DNA from: Deltaproteobacteria bacterium | GTDB lineage: Bacteria > Desulfobacterota > Syntrophia > Syntrophales > UBA8958 | Direction of reading: 5' to 3' | Length of the DNA: 32,890 bases | Assembly: GCA_026388335.1 (NCBI GenBank) | Contig: JAPLJZ010000014.1 | Location: forward strand, 1-32,890 | Shown: positions 17,919 through 23,864 of the stretch, in pieces | Layout of the letters: the number at the start of each line of letters is the position of its first letter | Numbering within the stretch: the first letter of the stretch is position 1 | Notes under the pieces: generated by a model | What the model saw: only the letters and a program-made list of their open reading frames with translations | Database searches by the model: none | Told to the model about the DNA's origin: nothing | Translations under genes and position numbers: made by a program

Positions 17919-18484
17919 TCTTCAACTTTTCCTGCAATAGCCGGCGACTCCGTCTCTTCGTGGACGTCGCTGCCGGAAAAAAGGGGGAAGCCTTCTGTTT
18001 GCGGGCAGACGACATCCTCAATGGCGATCCAGTAGCAGACGCTGAAATTGACGGGCCGGACCGGGACGAACCTGAAAACGGCGCCCCGGCAGTTATACTC
18101 GGGGAGGTTCATGCCCTGCAGCGCGGCCTGTTGAGGGTCGTTCTTCAGTGTTTCCAGGTCAAACTGACAGGAAAAGACCGGAGTGCCCTTTTTTATGGAG
18201 ACGAACTTCTTGTCCTGAAGCATTTTAACAAAGGCGATATGGAGCGGGTCGGAGTGGAGATCGATATCGTGGAGGGTCTGGGCGTTATCCGACTCCCGGG
18301 GGGGATCGGAATAGGTCCTGATTTCATGAAAGAAATAGTGACAGGCCCTTTCCTTAAAGTAGGGTTGACTGACCCCGAAGGTTTCTTTGCCGATATAACA
18401 CTGACCGGCGTCGGCTACCCCGGGAGAGACGCCGACAAAAAAAGCGACAATCAAGAAAAGCAAAATATATTTAAGATGTTTCAT
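17915..18484 (-). CDS. Exported cysteine-containing protein coupled to GH9
   Basis: A 189-residue protein I do not recognise. It has a clean signal peptide (LKYILLFLIVAFFVGVSPGV, cleavage probably after ADA), then a mature domain with six cysteines (GQCYIG, ERACHYF, VFSCQF, YNCRGA, FSVCYW, VVCPQT), consistent with disulfides in the periplasm. Its TGA stop overlaps the GTG start of the GH9 enzyme, so the two are made together and may work together. It begins where the cassette-like region to the right ends. The tail (about residues 168-189) is acidic and low in hydrophobic residues. A role as partner or chaperone of the hydrolase is only a suggestion. Confidence 0.7.
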   Translation of the reverse strand: MKHLKYILLFLIVAFFVGVSPGVADAGQCYIGKETFGVSQPYFKERACHYFFHEIRTYSDPPRESDNAQTLHDIDLHSDPLHIAFVKMLQDKKFVSIKKGTPVFSCQFDLETLKNDPQQAALQGMNLPEYNCRGAVFRFVPVRPVNFSVCYWIAIEDVVCPQTEGFPLFSGSDVHEETESPAIAGKVEE

Positions 18485-18515
18485 TTCCTGCCCATCTTTT
18501 GAATCAACGCTGTTC

Positions 18516-18574
18516 TACCCCACATCATCGGTTCTTTAAATATTGTTTCAAGTCCCGATAGTAGTTCTCAAGAG
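18516..18574 (-). repeat. 59-bp direct repeat, copy 1 (RelE 3' end)
   Basis: This copy differs from 19821-19879 at five of 59 positions by hand alignment and has the same orientation. Read on the reverse strand it encodes the last 14 residues [13 protein letters not shown] plus stop and about ten further bases. Those residues are natural for a RelE toxin (copy 2) but here they form the tail of a DUF3795 protein. The two copies flank the truncated alkA-ogt-DUF3795 block. Confidence 0.8.
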
Positions 18575-18881
18575 CTATACCTGCCTCAGGAGCCAATTTG
18601 ATGAATCCTGATAAAGTTTCACACACATACTCATCACATGCTGCACAGTTCTCTATACCTTTTGATTTACAACACCTGCGAATTTCACACATGTTATCGC
18701 AATAAAAGAACTTCCGTCCTTCGGATTTGCACCCATCGCAGTTAATCTGTTCTGGTTTAATATCTGCGTTATAAAGAGCTGACCATTTCTGAGCTACATC
18801 AGCTCTTTTGTTATCGCTGTCTGCTTGAGTTGCAAGATATCCCTCGCACTTTGAGCAATCTAATCCACAACATGCTATCAT
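18525..18881 (-). CDS. DUF3795 cysteine-rich protein with RelE-derived tail
   Basis: A 118-residue cysteine-rich protein. The pattern [48 protein letters not shown] and CDEYVCETL is that of DUF3795, proposed small metal-binding (zinc or Fe-S) proteins of unknown function. From about residue 105 to the end, [14 protein letters not shown], the protein is identical to the C-terminus of the RelE toxin encoded at 19830-20111, and the DNA is about 91 percent identical over 59 bp. This tail is probably not native: the gene end appears to be a fusion with a toxin gene's 3' end. AGGAGG lies upstream of the ATG. It lies in the distal, rearranged part of the cassette array, downstream of ogt. Confidence 0.8.
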   Translation of the reverse strand: MIACCGLDCSKCEGYLATQADSDNKRADVAQKWSALYNADIKPEQINCDGCKSEGRKFFYCDNMCEIRRCCKSKGIENCAACDEYVCETLSGFIKLAPEAGIALENYYRDLKQYLKNR

Positions 18882-18931
18882 TCTTGCCTCCTGTTACATT
18901 TATCAACAAACTCACTGTCCAATACCAACTA

Positions 18932-19468
18932 TCAGCGGAGCATTTTTTCGACCGCTGGACCATTGCTTATCTTTAAATTCGTTATGGTATGACCTTCAAT
19001 CTCGAGCAGGATCTGTTTTGTCGCCAGCCCTCCACCGAAACCGGTGAGAGAGGTATCCGATCCTACCACGCGATGACAGGGAATAATAATGGGAACCGGA
19101 TTGCTTCCGGTGGCCCGGCCGACGGCCCGGACGGCCTTTGGATGGGTTATGGATCGAGCCACGTCGGCATAGGTCCGAAGCTGCCCGTAGTCAATGGTCT
19201 GGAGGGCCTTCCAGACTGCCTTTTGGAAATCCGTTCCCGAAACCTCGACAGGGACGGTAAACTTCTTAAGGTTGCCTGAAAAGAAGGCCTTTAATTCCTC
19301 CTCAGCCTTAATGAGAACCTCGTTATCTCCTTTGTCGATGGGCTTAAATTCCCGATCACGACCCTTGTAGACTTCATCGGCCATCAGCAGGCCGACCACG
19401 GCCCTGTCATTGGCATAAACTCGGATTTCACCGATCAATGACGGTATTCTTCTCAAATACAGTGCCAT
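18932..19468 (-). CDS. ogt: Methylated-DNA--[protein]-cysteine S-methyltransferase
   Basis: A 178-residue suicide repair enzyme that takes the methyl group from O6-methylguanine onto its own cysteine. The active-site motif is PCHRVVG with acceptor Cys131. The preceding HTH region FQKAVWKALQTIDYGQLRTY, then ADVARSI and AVGRATGSNPVPIIIP, and the following LTGFGGGLATKQILLEIEG complete the family pattern. ATG 19468 is chosen because AGAGG lies just upstream and MALYLRRIPSLIGEIRVYA matches family N-termini; the frame stays open further back but that part overlaps alkA. It is translationally linked to a truncated 3-methyladenine glycosylase gene, an alkylation-repair pairing known in other bacteria. 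Confidence 0.92.
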   Translation of the reverse strand: MALYLRRIPSLIGEIRVYANDRAVVGLLMADEVYKGRDREFKPIDKGDNEVLIKAEEELKAFFSGNLKKFTVPVEVSGTDFQKAVWKALQTIDYGQLRTYADVARSITHPKAVRAVGRATGSNPVPIIIPCHRVVGSDTSLTGFGGGLATKQILLEIEGHTITNLKISNGPAVEKMLR

Positions 19469-19721
19469 CTTGAGTACCTCTTTTTTTCTTGGAAAGTTGT
19501 CCGGCATAGGCATCCCAGAGTAAATAGGCGGCATAAGCCCGCCAGGGTCGAATCCGTTGGAGATCGAGGCCCGGCTCCGATTGTTGCACTCTTTTCAAAA
19601 TAAGATCTGTTCGCGGGCAACTGTCGGGATCACTCAGGCACCTCATCCCGATGTACTCCACAGTCCAGGGACCTATTCCGGGAACGGCCAACATGGCTGC
19701 ATAAAATTGGTCGTGATCCAC
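19428..19721 (-). pseudogene. alkA: alkA fragment (3-methyladenine DNA glycosylase II, C-terminal part)
   Basis: From GTG 19721 the frame encodes 97 residues with the core of the HhH-GPD fold: AMLAVPGIGPWTVEYIGMR is the helix-hairpin-helix, RTDLILKRV carries the expected catalytic aspartate, and IRPWRAYAAYLLWDAY is the conserved C-terminal helix. AlkA proteins are normally 200-300 residues, so the N-terminal domain and the first half of the glycosylase domain are missing. The sequence just upstream is GC-rich, palindromic and not alkA-like, so the gene was cut by a rearrangement. Its end overlaps the ogt start by 41 bases, the remains of an alkA-ogt operon. The short product is unlikely to be active, but this is not proven. 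Confidence 0.78.
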
Positions 19722-19829
19722 TACCCGGATACAGCCCGGTAATCTCTGAGGATCGCCTGGTGCGGACCCGCATGCCGGGTGGTGTGGGGGCTGGGGGAGA
19801 AAACCCCCCGGCTATCCGATTACCCCACG
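19722..19829. other. GC-rich palindromic junction segment
   Basis: This segment lies between relE and the alkA fragment and contains two short hairpins: TGCGG-AC-CCGCA (19761-19772) and GGGGG-agaaaa-CCCCC (19793-19808). At its relE end, the reverse strand has GGGTAAT (19819-19825), one base from the GGGTAAC expected as the R'' half of the relBE cassette's own attC. The rest of that attC is not recognisable. It looks like a rearrangement junction, probably from a mobile element I cannot name. Confidence 0.45.
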
Positions 19830-19879
19830 TCATCTGTTCTTTAAATATTGCTTCAAGTCCCGATAGTAGTTTTCATGAG
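19821..19879 (-). repeat. 59-bp direct repeat, copy 2 (native relE 3' end)
   Basis: The partner of 18516-18574, about 1.3 kb away in the same orientation. Here the encoded residues [15 protein letters not shown] fit the RelE fold's last helix, so this is probably the source copy. Confidence 0.8.
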
Positions 19880-20111
19880 GCCCAATCATAACAAGTTCCA
19901 GATCCCCGTCAACTATCCGATATGCGAGCAAGTACTGCTTAGTTTTCAGTTCGAACTTGTGCACGGATACTCCTCGTAGGTCGCCTTTCTTTTCCTCCCC
20001 GATATTTGGGTCCTCCGCAATTCTCCTTATTTCTCGATCCAATTCGTTTTTTTCTTGTTTCGACATCTTCTTTATTTTTTTCTCAAAGGATCTCGACTGG
20101 TAGATTTTCAT
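19830..20111 (-). CDS. RelE/ParE-superfamily toxin
   Basis: A 93-residue protein with the RelE/ParE fold: basic start MKIYQSRSFEKKIKKMSKQE, then [43 protein letters not shown], where the strand YLLAYRI and the terminal HENYYRDL helix are typical of RelE-type mRNA interferases. It starts six bases after the antitoxin stop. Size and order are normal for a type II toxin-antitoxin cassette. Whether it cuts mRNA on the ribosome (RelE) or poisons gyrase (ParE) cannot be settled; the C-terminal HEN-YRDL pattern favours RelE. The pair lies in the attC-bounded array, where such modules are thought to stabilise cassettes. Confidence 0.85.
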   Translation of the reverse strand: MKIYQSRSFEKKIKKMSKQEKNELDREIRRIAEDPNIGEEKKGDLRGVSVHKFELKTKQYLLAYRIVDGDLELVMIGPHENYYRDLKQYLKNR

Positions 20112-20117
20112 GATCGG

Positions 20118-20336
20118 CTATCCAAAAGTATATTCAGTCTTTTCACTCTGATCCAATTCCTCCAATCCAAGCAAAATCTCCTTAATAAGTGAATAAGGCA
20201 AATCAGGATTCTCTTCGGCACATTTGCCCATACGTGCCCAATGTTCAATCTGGCCGGCTACGGACCTGTGGTCAATCCGGCTGAATTTCTTGGCTTCGCC
20301 GATAAGCTCTTCCGATACCCTTACTGCTGTTGCCAT
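20118..20336 (-). CDS. ParD-like ribbon-helix-helix antitoxin
   Basis: A 72-residue antitoxin. The first strand and helices, ATAVRVSEELIGEAKKFSRI then DHRSVAGQIEHWARMGKCAE, match the ParD-like family in which RSVAGQIEHWARMG is the most conserved part. The acidic C-terminus (LGLEELDQSEKTEYTF) should neutralise the toxin. A purine-rich site (GGGGGGAAT) precedes the ATG, and a good promoter with an inverted repeat lies just upstream, as needed for an autonomous cassette. It is immediately upstream of the RelE-type toxin. Confidence 0.85.
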   Translation of the reverse strand: MATAVRVSEELIGEAKKFSRIDHRSVAGQIEHWARMGKCAEENPDLPYSLIKEILLGLEELDQSEKTEYTFG

Positions 20337-20376
20337 GATAGATTCCCCCCAATTTATTTCCGTTGCATTATGCTAC

Positions 20377-20405
20377 ACTATACGCCTATGAATTGCATTG
20401 TGCAA
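20377..20405 (-). promoter_or_regulatory. Toxin-antitoxin cassette promoter and operator
   Basis: On the reverse strand TTGCAC (20400-20405) and TATAGT (20377-20382) are 17 bases apart. A perfect inverted repeat TTGCA-TTG-TGCAA (20393-20405) overlaps the -35, a suitable site for the RHH antitoxin. Having its own promoter lets the pair be expressed far from any integron promoter. Confidence 0.65.
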
Positions 20406-20434
20406 CAAATAGTTTTCCTTGTATTCTGTAGCGG

Positions 20435-20494
20435 GGGTAACGACAAGCTAAGCGGTCGCCCGCTAGGGCAATCCGCTTGAGCGCCGGGTTATCG
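20435..20494 (-). repeat. attC site 1 (after flavin reductase cassette)
   Basis: Reverse-strand order: R'' CGATAAC, L'' GCTCAAGCGG, an inner stem GCCC-TAGC-GGGC, L' CCGCTTAGCTTG, R' GTTACCC. The L''/L' arms pair apart from the mismatched or bulged base expected of attC extrahelical positions. The flavin reductase TAA stop lies inside R''. R'' resembles the complement of the same cassette's 5' boundary (GTTATCA) at six of seven positions. Confidence 0.75.
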
Positions 20495-21070
20495 TCTTCC
20501 GAAACCTTTATTCTTCAAACTTTTTCCTGTATTCCATGCCTTGCCAAGATTTTCCCCAACAGACCAATAACGATTGTCCGGCATTGTTAATGTGAACGGA
20601 TTAACTTTTTTAATATCCAACATGTTATCCGTCATATATTTTTCTTCTGTAAAAACCTCTTTCGGCTCTCCTATGTAAAGCGTATTAAACGGCAGTTTAA
20701 CTGTGTCAAATAAAGAGCATGACATACAAATCGGACATTCTTTGATAAGCGGAGCTTTGCCTAAATCACCAAAGAAAACATCGAAAAGTTCGGATTTATC
20801 TGTTTTACTGCCGGAAACCAGTCCGCAATAATCAGTTTTCTCAATTAACGAAACATCAGGAATATTGATACTGAATTCTTTGTTTTCCTCAATGCCTTTA
20901 TTTGTGTGATGCGGTCCTAATGCTATCGCAAACAAAGGCGGCTTGAAATTGACTCTTGAAACCCAGCCTACAGCCATGAAATTTACTTTCCCCTCAACAA
21001 CAGAGCCTACTAATACCATAGGCATCGGGTATGAAAAAGCAGCACCACTGTCAATCGTGATTTTTTCCAT
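20489..21070 (-). CDS. Flavin reductase-like FMN-binding protein (flavoredoxin type)
   Basis: A 193-residue protein of the flavin reductase/flavoredoxin family, split beta-barrels that bind FMN and pass electrons from NAD(P)H or other carriers. Features: AFSYPMPMVLVGSVVEGKVN and FMAVGWVSRVNFKPPLFAIA (strand and flavin-binding turn), then LGPHHTNKGIEENKEFSINI and DVSLIEKTDYCGLVSGSKTD, all close to the archaeal and deltaproteobacterial flavoredoxin-like pattern. It is a single-gene cassette between attC sites at 21102-21168 and 20435-20494, with its stop inside the downstream attC. CAAGGAGAG is a good ribosome site before the ATG. The region is AT-rich relative to the chromosome genes. Confidence 0.85.
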   Translation of the reverse strand: MEKITIDSGAAFSYPMPMVLVGSVVEGKVNFMAVGWVSRVNFKPPLFAIALGPHHTNKGIEENKEFSINIPDVSLIEKTDYCGLVSGSKTDKSELFDVFFGDLGKAPLIKECPICMSCSLFDTVKLPFNTLYIGEPKEVFTEEKYMTDNMLDIKKVNPFTLTMPDNRYWSVGENLGKAWNTGKSLKNKGFGRR

Positions 21071-21101
21071 AGTTTTCTCTCCTTGTTATTTGATTACAAA
21101 A

Positions 21102-21168
21102 TGATAACGTTTGAAATCACCGCCCTGCGCGGCTTTTCGCGCAGGTCCGGTGGAATGATGGGTTGGGC
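21102..21168 (-). repeat. attC site 2 (between DUF1697 and flavin reductase)
   Basis: Reverse-strand order: R'' GCCCAAC (a perfect RYYYAAC), L'' ATTCCACCGG, a perfect 8-bp inner stem CCTGCGCG / CGCGCAGG around AAAAGC, L' CGGTGATTTC, R' GTTATCA. Length 67 bp. The arms pair as CACCG/CGGTG with the offset expected from extrahelical bases. This is the usual anatomy of integron attC sites. Confidence 0.85.
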
Positions 21169-21176
21169 GTGGTCAT

Positions 21177-21713
21177 TTACTCTCCCGCCAGTTCTCTGAT
21201 TTTGCAAACTGTTTTCCAATTGCGATCCGTCATCGGAACGCCGAGCAATTTCTCAGTACTTGCCGCGAGCTTGGATCTACCCACCCCTTCAGGCGCATGT
21301 AGATAAAACACACGATCGCTCAGATGAAACCGTTCGCTTTCCTTCCTAAGGCTGTCGAGTTTCTTTAGGTCAGGGTTCTTGGGCGTGGAAGCCAGAAAGC
21401 CAAGATGCAAACTGCTGGGGTCTGCTTCTGCCTCCGGAAATGGGTTTTCCGCCATTGCTCTTTCCATTGCATCAAGCCCGAGAATGAGAACGTAGGGCTC
21501 GAAACCATGGCGTTTCTTGATTTCAGCGGCTAGTCGCTCGGAGAGTTGCGAGAAGTTATTTTCAGCGCTCTGGAATACTGCATTACCGCTTTGGATATAG
21601 GTCTTGATTTTTCGGACACCAATATCCTCCAGAAGGACAACAAGCTCTTTCATCGGCAAGGAATTTTCCCCGCCGACGTTGATGCCTCTGAAAAGTGCAA
21701 TGTAAGTATTCAT
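21177..21713 (-). CDS. DUF1697 family protein
   Basis: A 178-residue DUF1697 protein. The hallmark is the start MNTYIALFRGINVGGENSLP followed by MKELVVLLEDIGVRKIKTYI and QSGNAVFQS; the end ASTEKLLGVPMTDRNWKTV also fits. The family is small, cytosolic and of unknown function, and is widespread in soil and aquatic bacteria. The ATG at 21713 is chosen because the family starts exactly here; the frame is open further upstream only because it runs through an attC site. It is bounded by attC sites on both sides, so it is a single-gene cassette. Confidence 0.88.
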   Translation of the reverse strand: MNTYIALFRGINVGGENSLPMKELVVLLEDIGVRKIKTYIQSGNAVFQSAENNFSQLSERLAAEIKKRHGFEPYVLILGLDAMERAMAENPFPEAEADPSSLHLGFLASTPKNPDLKKLDSLRKESERFHLSDRVFYLHAPEGVGRSKLAASTEKLLGVPMTDRNWKTVCKIRELAGE

Positions 21714-21746
21714 TTGATCACCGATTGATATTGCGCCGCCAGTAAC

Positions 21747-21816
21747 GCTCAACATGAAGCTAACGGGCGCGCGGTTTTTTGCACGTCCGGGTTGAGCGCT
21801 TTGATAATAGTTATGG
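21747..21816 (-). repeat. attC site 3 (upstream of DUF1697)
   Basis: Reverse-strand order: probable R'' CCATAAC (21810-21816), L'' GCTCAACCCGG, a central loop rich in A and CGCG, L' CCCGTTAGC with one base fewer than its partner (extrahelical base), TTCAT spacer, R' GTTGAGC (21747-21753). R' GTTGAGC matches the complement of the DUF1697 cassette's own R'' (GTTGGGC) at six of seven bases, as expected if both came from one circular cassette. The left-hand R'' is less certain. The cassette it once ended is not present; the IS110 element lies there. Confidence 0.7.
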
Positions 21817-21848
21817 CCTTGCTGCCAGCACAATACGTTGTCAGAATT

Positions 21849-21890
21849 AACCAGTAGAATTTGATTTGTTAAAATCAAATTCTACTGGTT
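21849..21890. repeat. Perfect 19-bp inverted repeat at IS110 left side
   Basis: Arms 21849-21867 and 21872-21890 are perfect complements around a GTTA loop, starting AACCAGTAGAA. The hairpin abuts the SD-sequestering repeat of the transposase gene. There is no T-run, so it is a hairpin of the element's left end rather than an ordinary terminator. It marks a plausible left limit of the insertion sequence. Confidence 0.75.
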
Positions 21891-21958
21891 GCCTCCTTTA
21901 ATCGTGAAGAATATAAAGAGTTATCCAAGACTCAACTCTAAACGAAAAAAGGAGGCAA
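21889..21958 (+). promoter_or_regulatory. Transposase promoter and Shine-Dalgarno-sequestering repeat
   Basis: TTGCCTCCTTT (21889-21899) and AAAGGAGGCAA (21948-21958) are perfect complements; the right arm contains the transposase Shine-Dalgarno AAGGAGG just before ATG 21960. A promoter TTGCCT (21889-21894), 17 bases, TATAAA (21912-21917) starts transcription after the left arm. The element's own mRNA therefore has a free ribosome site, whereas a read-through transcript from outside would pair the arms and block translation. Confidence 0.7.
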
Positions 21959-21959
21959 T

Positions 21960-23003
21960 ATGAAATTTTACAATCAGCAACACAAGTATTACTGCGGCAT
22001 TGATCTGCATGCCCGAAAAATGTTCGTCTGTATTCTCGATCAAAAAGGCAAAACAATGGTTCACGAAAACATCAATACCGACTCGGATCTTTTTTTAAAA
22101 CTCATCTCACCCTATCTGGAGAACATCGTCGTGGGGGTTGAATGCGTCTTTTGCTGGTACTGGGTTTCAGATTTGTGCGCCAAGCATCAGATTTCATTTG
22201 TTCTCGGACACGCATTATACATGAAAGCCATTCACGGAGGAAAGACAAAAAATGATAAGATCGACTCCTATAAAATCGCCTTATTGCTTAAAGGCGGTAA
22301 TTTTCCGACAGCATATCCCTATCCTGCCGAGTGGCGGGCTACCAGAGATCTATTAAGACGACGGATGTATCTCATGCGCAGGTGCGGTGAACTGGTTGCG
22401 CATATCCAGAACACCAAGACGCAATATAATCTACCGGGATTTACCAAAAGGCTCGCCCGTAAATACAATCATGACGGCGTGGCCGAGAAATTCGAGAATC
22501 CGGAAGTGCGCAAAAGCGTCGAGGTCGATCTTGCCGCGATTGCATCGCTTAACCAAATCCTCAATCAGCTGGAATGGCATATTGAAAAAACAGCCGAACA
22601 GCATGATTACCACACGCTATACTTGCTTCGGTCGATCCCCGGTGTCGGGCTGATCCTGGCGCTGGTCTTCCTTTACGAAATCCAAGACATCAAACGCTTC
22701 CCTTCCGTTCAGGATTTCTCCTCTTATGCCCGGTTGATTAAACCGGTCAAAACATCAGACGGAAAATGGGCCGGTAAATCAAACGGCAAAATCGGCAACC
22801 ACCATCTGAAATGGGCATGCAATGAGGCGGCTATCCTCATGCTCAGGGAATCCGAAAAAGCCAAACAATATGTGGCGAAGCTCGAACGAAAATACAACAA
22901 GGGCAAAGCCCTGGGTATCTTCACCCACAAAATCGGCAGAGCTGTTTATTTTATTCTCAAAAACAAGGAGGCCTTTAATATGGAAAAATTCTTTAGCCAA
23001 TGA
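21960..23003 (+). CDS. IS110-family transposase (DEDD recombinase)
   Basis: A 347-residue IS110-type transposase. The N-terminal RuvC-like DEDD domain shows D15 (CGIDLHARK), E61 (VGVECVFCWYW), and D99 and D102 (KNDKIDSYKIA). The C-terminal Tnp_20 domain contains the HhH-like LLRSIPGVGLILALVFLYEI and the serine-containing region FSSYARLIKPVKTSDGK, KSNGKIGNHHLKWACNEAA, where this family's catalytic serine lies. The gene is full length with no frameshift, so the enzyme may be active. IS110 elements use a structured non-coding RNA to choose donor and target DNA. AAGGAGG is six bases before the ATG. It interrupts an attC cassette array between the PemK and DUF1697 cassettes. Confidence 0.93.
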   Translation: MKFYNQQHKYYCGIDLHARKMFVCILDQKGKTMVHENINTDSDLFLKLISPYLENIVVGVECVFCWYWVSDLCAKHQISFVLGHALYMKAIHGGKTKNDKIDSYKIALLLKGGNFPTAYPYPAEWRATRDLLRRRMYLMRRCGELVAHIQNTKTQYNLPGFTKRLARKYNHDGVAEKFENPEVRKSVEVDLAAIASLNQILNQLEWHIEKTAEQHDYHTLYLLRSIPGVGLILALVFLYEIQDIKRFPSVQDFSSYARLIKPVKTSDGKWAGKSNGKIGNHHLKWACNEAAILMLRESEKAKQYVAKLERKYNKGKALGIFTHKIGRAVYFILKNKEAFNMEKFFSQ

Positions 23004-23515
23004 TCTTGGGATTAAGGATGCCAGCTTGTTGCCTAACTGAGATTCCATAGGCGGACCTGATTATCTTTATTTACTACGTGCAGCTTGACTGCTAAAAAAG
23101 ATTGGGCCAAATGCCTCTAAGCTCATGGCTTTGATTGGCGGCATCCTTTTTCCCATTTACTCATAAATGATGCAAGACCAGACGACATCCGTGTTCTGCC
23201 CCTTGCCCGAGTGACGACCTAACTGGATGGAGTTTTCCTCCAAGCCGCTTAACTTTGACTGCGCCGGGATAAGGGTACCGAAATATATTCTAGAGCTGTC
23301 GAATGACGGCAAACTGATTGCCAAAGAGCCTTTTGGCTATTCAGTCAATCTCTATAGATGTTTGGTGCAGACGCTTTTAGCGTTCTGACTCTCACGACGG
23401 AAGACGCAAGTCCGAACCATAGGGTCGTTTGTCAAGGCTTCATTAACTTTTTGGACGGATACTTTTTATTGCTCTTTTTCCGATCTATAGGAGAACTACC
23501 GAAGGCCATATAGAG
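23004..23515 (+). ncRNA. Structured non-coding flank; candidate IS110 bridge/seeker RNA region
   Basis: About 510 bases with no gene on either strand. It holds a long-range 9-bp inverted repeat, AAGGATGCC (23014-23022) with GGCATCCTT (23140-23148), followed by a T-run, enclosing a small hairpin GCAG/CTGC (23080-23092). Further on are TGGAG/CTCCA (about 23227-23241), a two-part stem ACTGA + GCCAAA / TTTGGC + TCAGT (23313-23345), and a bulged hairpin CAGACGC / GCGTTCTG (23368-23387). Such density suggests a folded RNA. IS110-family guide RNAs are encoded in the longer non-coding end, which is here. Exact RNA limits and strand are not determined. Confidence 0.4.
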
Positions 23516-23516
23516 G

Positions 23517-23864
23517 TTATGTGCCTTGTATCCAATTCGCCAATCTTTGTTTGATGCGAGATAGACGTTGAGTATCAATTTGGCCTAATTTTCCCAAGAG
23601 AACAGCGCTATTAACTACAGCAAGTCTGCTAATTCTGATAACGCTTGCTAACTTCAAACCAGATTGTTGGAAATCTGAATCAGCGGGAGTGATAACTTCA
23701 TCAAAGTCAGGGATTTCTTGATGGAGTTGTGACGATATCATGCAAATTATCCAATCGTTATATTGGCCAGGTAATCGACGAAGTACGAGGGCAGGACGAA
23801 GCCTTGCTTCTGTTTGATCTGTTTGAGGAAATCTGAAAAGTACAATTTGGGCTTCGGTAATCAT
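23517..23864 (-). CDS. PemK/MazF-like toxin
   Basis: A 115-residue endoribonuclease-type toxin of the PemK/MazF superfamily. Features are the first strand GQIVLF-like (here AQIVLFRFPQTDQTEARLRP), the ALVLRRLPG strand, DWIICMISSQLHQEI, and the C-terminal SVIRISRLAVVNSAVLLGKL followed by the GQIDTQRLSRIKQRL helix. In this branch the toxin follows a DUF2281 antitoxin, as here; the genes overlap by four bases (ATGA). The stop TAA lies within ACATAAC (23516-23522, reverse strand), which is the R'' half of its attC. That half exactly complements GTTATGT, the 5' boundary of the same cassette at 24128-24134. The remainder of this attC is lost or altered at the IS110 side. Confidence 0.82.
   Translation of the reverse strand: MITEAQIVLFRFPQTDQTEARLRPALVLRRLPGQYNDWIICMISSQLHQEIPDFDEVITPADSDFQQSGLKLASVIRISRLAVVNSAVLLGKLGQIDTQRLSRIKQRLANWIQGT

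Larger units (their letters stand above)
21849..23515 (+). mobile_element. IS110-family insertion sequence (limits approximate)
   Basis: One transposase gene with a short left flank (from about 21849) and a long non-coding right flank, inserted on the strand opposite to the surrounding cassettes. IS110 elements usually lack terminal inverted repeats and target duplications, so the ends cannot be read directly; the right end may be anywhere from about 23150 to 23515. A short left and long right non-coding end is the layout of the IS1111 branch, some members of which insert specifically into attC sites. Confidence 0.7.

Noticed and set aside
19745-19820. GC-rich segment as part of a group II intron
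   Set aside because: The hairpins and composition recall mobile introns, but there is no reverse transcriptase, domain V or intron boundary visible.
18516-19879. CRISPR-like repeats
   Set aside because: Only two copies, 1.3 kb apart, that encode a protein end; there is no regular spacing.
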